Below are positions 62,671-64,000 of a stretch of DNA of 64,000 nt, one piece after another (position 1 is the first letter of the stretch; each line of letters starts with the position of its first letter). The stretch lies in assembly GCA_023374045.1 (NCBI GenBank), contig JAIOTZ010000021.1, positions 47,054 through 111,053 on the forward strand, given 5' to 3'. The DNA is from Limonium bicolor (taxonomy: Eukaryota; Streptophyta; Magnoliopsida; Caryophyllales; Plumbaginaceae). The notes beneath the pieces were generated by a model. It saw nothing but the letters and a program-made list of their open reading frames with translations. It was not told the origin of the DNA and did not search any database. A program made the position numbers and the translations under genes.

Positions 62671-63099
62671 TGAGACTGAGTCATAGACACAAAAGTCTGC
62701 ATCTGAACTGACCAAGGAAGTTGGATCTTGCTTGAATTAAACTGACTTAAAATATTAAGTCTAGTAGGATTTTCTATAGGATTCATTTTAGAGAAAACTC
62801 GTTCTTTTAGTATCTTAGTTGTTTGTTACGATTTTATCTTTAGAATATTTATCTCTAAAGATAATATCTTAGATATGCAAATTTAAAGTGATGCTTATAA
62901 ATAATGGACAATAGGTTAAGATCACAAGGGGGGCTTTGAGAGGATTAACTAAGGTGGTTAGAGAAGAAATTCCAGAATTGTAATTCAATTAGGGTTTGTG
63001 TGGAACTTCATTGAATTACGTGTTTAATCTTAGAAAGCTTGTTCTCTATAAGTGTGTGTATGCCTTGACTCAGAAAAAACAACGGTTTAGGAACTTTCA
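62671..63099 (+). mobile_element. E8 Copia-like 5' LTR (left end tentative)
   Basis: Sequence ending GGAACTTTCA lies directly before GTTGGTATCAGAG, an LTR-PBS junction. TGAGACTGAG at 62671, three bases after E7, is the nearest TG and a possible LTR start, giving about 430 bp, a normal Copia LTR size. No second copy is in the window, so the left boundary is unproven. Confidence 0.5.
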
Positions 63100-63100
63100 G

Positions 63101-63112
63101 TTGGTATCAGAG
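63101..63112 (+). other. E8 primer binding site (tRNA-iMet)
   Basis: TTGGTATCAGAG one base after the likely LTR end, followed 48 bases later by the gag start codon. Confidence 0.7.
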
Positions 63113-63159
63113 TGGGTTCCCCTTCAACAATCAAAGAGAAATCTTCAGGGTGATCGAAG

Positions 63160-63566
63160 ATGAGTTCCTACAATGTCAAGGCTTCCAAACTCACCAAATT
63201 TAATTACTCTTGCTAGCGTGAATAAATAGGGGATCAACTCATGTCCATAGACTATGACTTATGGACTGTTGTCACTGAAGGTGACCTTATTCCTCAGATT
63301 GTTAAGGAGGAGTTTCGAAAGACAAGCCAAGGGCAAGTTGGAACGACAATGATAAAAGGATCTTGAGTAAGAACAAACAGGCTCTCAGAGTCATGGTCTC
63401 ATCTTTATCAGATGCAGACCAACAGAAGGTTATTGGAATACGAACTACAAATGAGGTTTGGAACTTACTCAAAACTTCCTATGCAGAGACTGACTCCATC
63501 AAAAAAGAGAAAGGTAAGCAGTTCAAGAAACAATTCAACAAAAATCAAAATTCAAGTTTATCTTGA
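63160..63566 (+). pseudogene. Ty1/Copia gag N-terminal fragment
   Basis: Starts MSSYNVKASKLTKFNYSC, followed by stops where Copia gag normally has Trp or Gln codons, then SIDYDLWTVVTEG. A one-base frameshift near 63330 leads to a frame with LSDADQQKVIGI and TTNEVWNLLKTSYAETD, typical of the gag_pre/UBN2-type region that packages Copia RNA. After about 63530 the resemblance ends in a Lys/Asn-rich stretch. About 135 codons remain of a usual gag of several hundred. Non-functional. Confidence 0.7.
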
Positions 63567-64000
63567 ACTTTCTGTTAGATTTCAAGCTCACGGACACCCT
63601 GTTTGTGGCCTCGGACACCTAAAAGTTTCTTCTTTAGCAATTTTGAATTTTTTTGATTAACTTGATAGGTTAGTCCGTGGTCATGGACATTAGGTCCGGG
63701 ATCATAGACGGTAAAGAATTTTGACCTAATTTGGCACTAAAAACCCTGATTTAGTTCTCACCTTCATTTCCTGTAAAAAACCCCAAAAATATAGAAGCTT
63801 GCACACTTATTAAGCCTTTAATAGCATGAGTAGAGGAAAAATAGCTTCAAGGGTAGTGAAAATAATTTGAACCCGTAAAAGCTATATTACCAAGCCTCCA
63901 AGCCTGTACTTTACCTTTCCTAGTTTACTTTAGGTTAAAATTTAGGTGGTGACTCATCATAGATTCCAATGGGCTAACTTAGGTTTTAATAATTACTCCC
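63567..64000. other. Unassigned repeat-like sequence
   Basis: No ORF or RNA gene seen. Two GC-richer stretches, around 63587-63620 (TCACGGACACC...CTCGGACACC) and 63672-63712 (GTCCGTGGTCATGGAC...GGTCCGGGATC), resemble the GGTCCGG-type hairpins in E4 and E5. This may be the far side of the E4 LTR. Confidence 0.35.

Noticed and set aside
63101..63112. Possible tRNA gene pieces at the PBS sites
   Set aside because: Only the 12 or so bases complementary to tRNA-iMet are present; no cloverleaf around them.

Overview
The window is plant nuclear DNA, almost certainly from repeat-rich heterochromatin. It is AT-rich and consists almost entirely of nested LTR retrotransposons. I found no host gene, tRNA, rRNA or CRISPR array. 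The only recognisable protein-coding remains are a decayed Ty3/Gypsy RNase H-integrase segment (32720-34450) and a short Ty1/Copia gag fragment (63160-63566). Nearly all of the short open frames are chance frames inside LTRs.

Layout, with element labels used throughout. E1 (minus strand) runs from beyond the left edge to 23237: 3' LTR end 1-1063, a 2.3-kb internal region 1064-3400, and a 5' LTR of about 5.8 kb (3401-5718 plus 19726-23237) split by E2. E2 (plus strand, 5719-19720) is structurally complete: two 4.6-kb LTRs around a 4.8-kb internal region without long ORFs, flanked by a perfect ATTTA target-site duplication. This is a LARD-like non-autonomous element. E3 (23238-24473) is part of an unrelated minus-strand LTR. 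E4 (minus) gives its PBS-proximal internal region (24474-24999) and part of its 5' LTR (25000-26694, resuming 38791-39202). E5 (plus, 26695-38785) lies in the E4 LTR with a perfect CATAC duplication; it has a truncated left LTR, the pol remnant and a 4.0-kb right LTR. E6 is a roughly 5-kb LTR (27616 to about 32719) inside the left LTR of E5. E7 (minus, 39203-62667) belongs to the E2 family but is arranged LTR-internal-LTR-internal-LTR and also sits in the E4 LTR. E8 (62671-63566) is the start of a Copia-like element. The tail 63567-64000 is unassigned.

How the parts relate. E1, E2/E7, E4, E5 and probably E6 are divergent members of one Ty3 group. Their LTRs begin TGAAATACCC and end TGTTACA (E1 slightly altered), and where the relevant segments survive they carry a tRNA-iMet PBS and a 3' PPT. 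They also share RNA-structure-like elements: a PBS folded into a hairpin, a hairpin-plus-PPT module present twice, paired hairpins upstream of a splice-acceptor-like CAG/GTA in the 3' part of the LTR, and arrays of short inverted repeats. E2 and E7 still carry a fossil of the pol C-terminus with the same stop codons in every copy, so they probably spread using proteins supplied by an E5-like partner.

The most interesting signal is a four-unit hairpin array (period about 73-76 bp) at the same place in the LTRs of E2/E7 and E5. Architecture and period are kept but the stem sequence is completely different. Near-identical copies differ largely by one- or two-base indels, so consensus errors from long reads are possible and single frameshifts should not be over-read.
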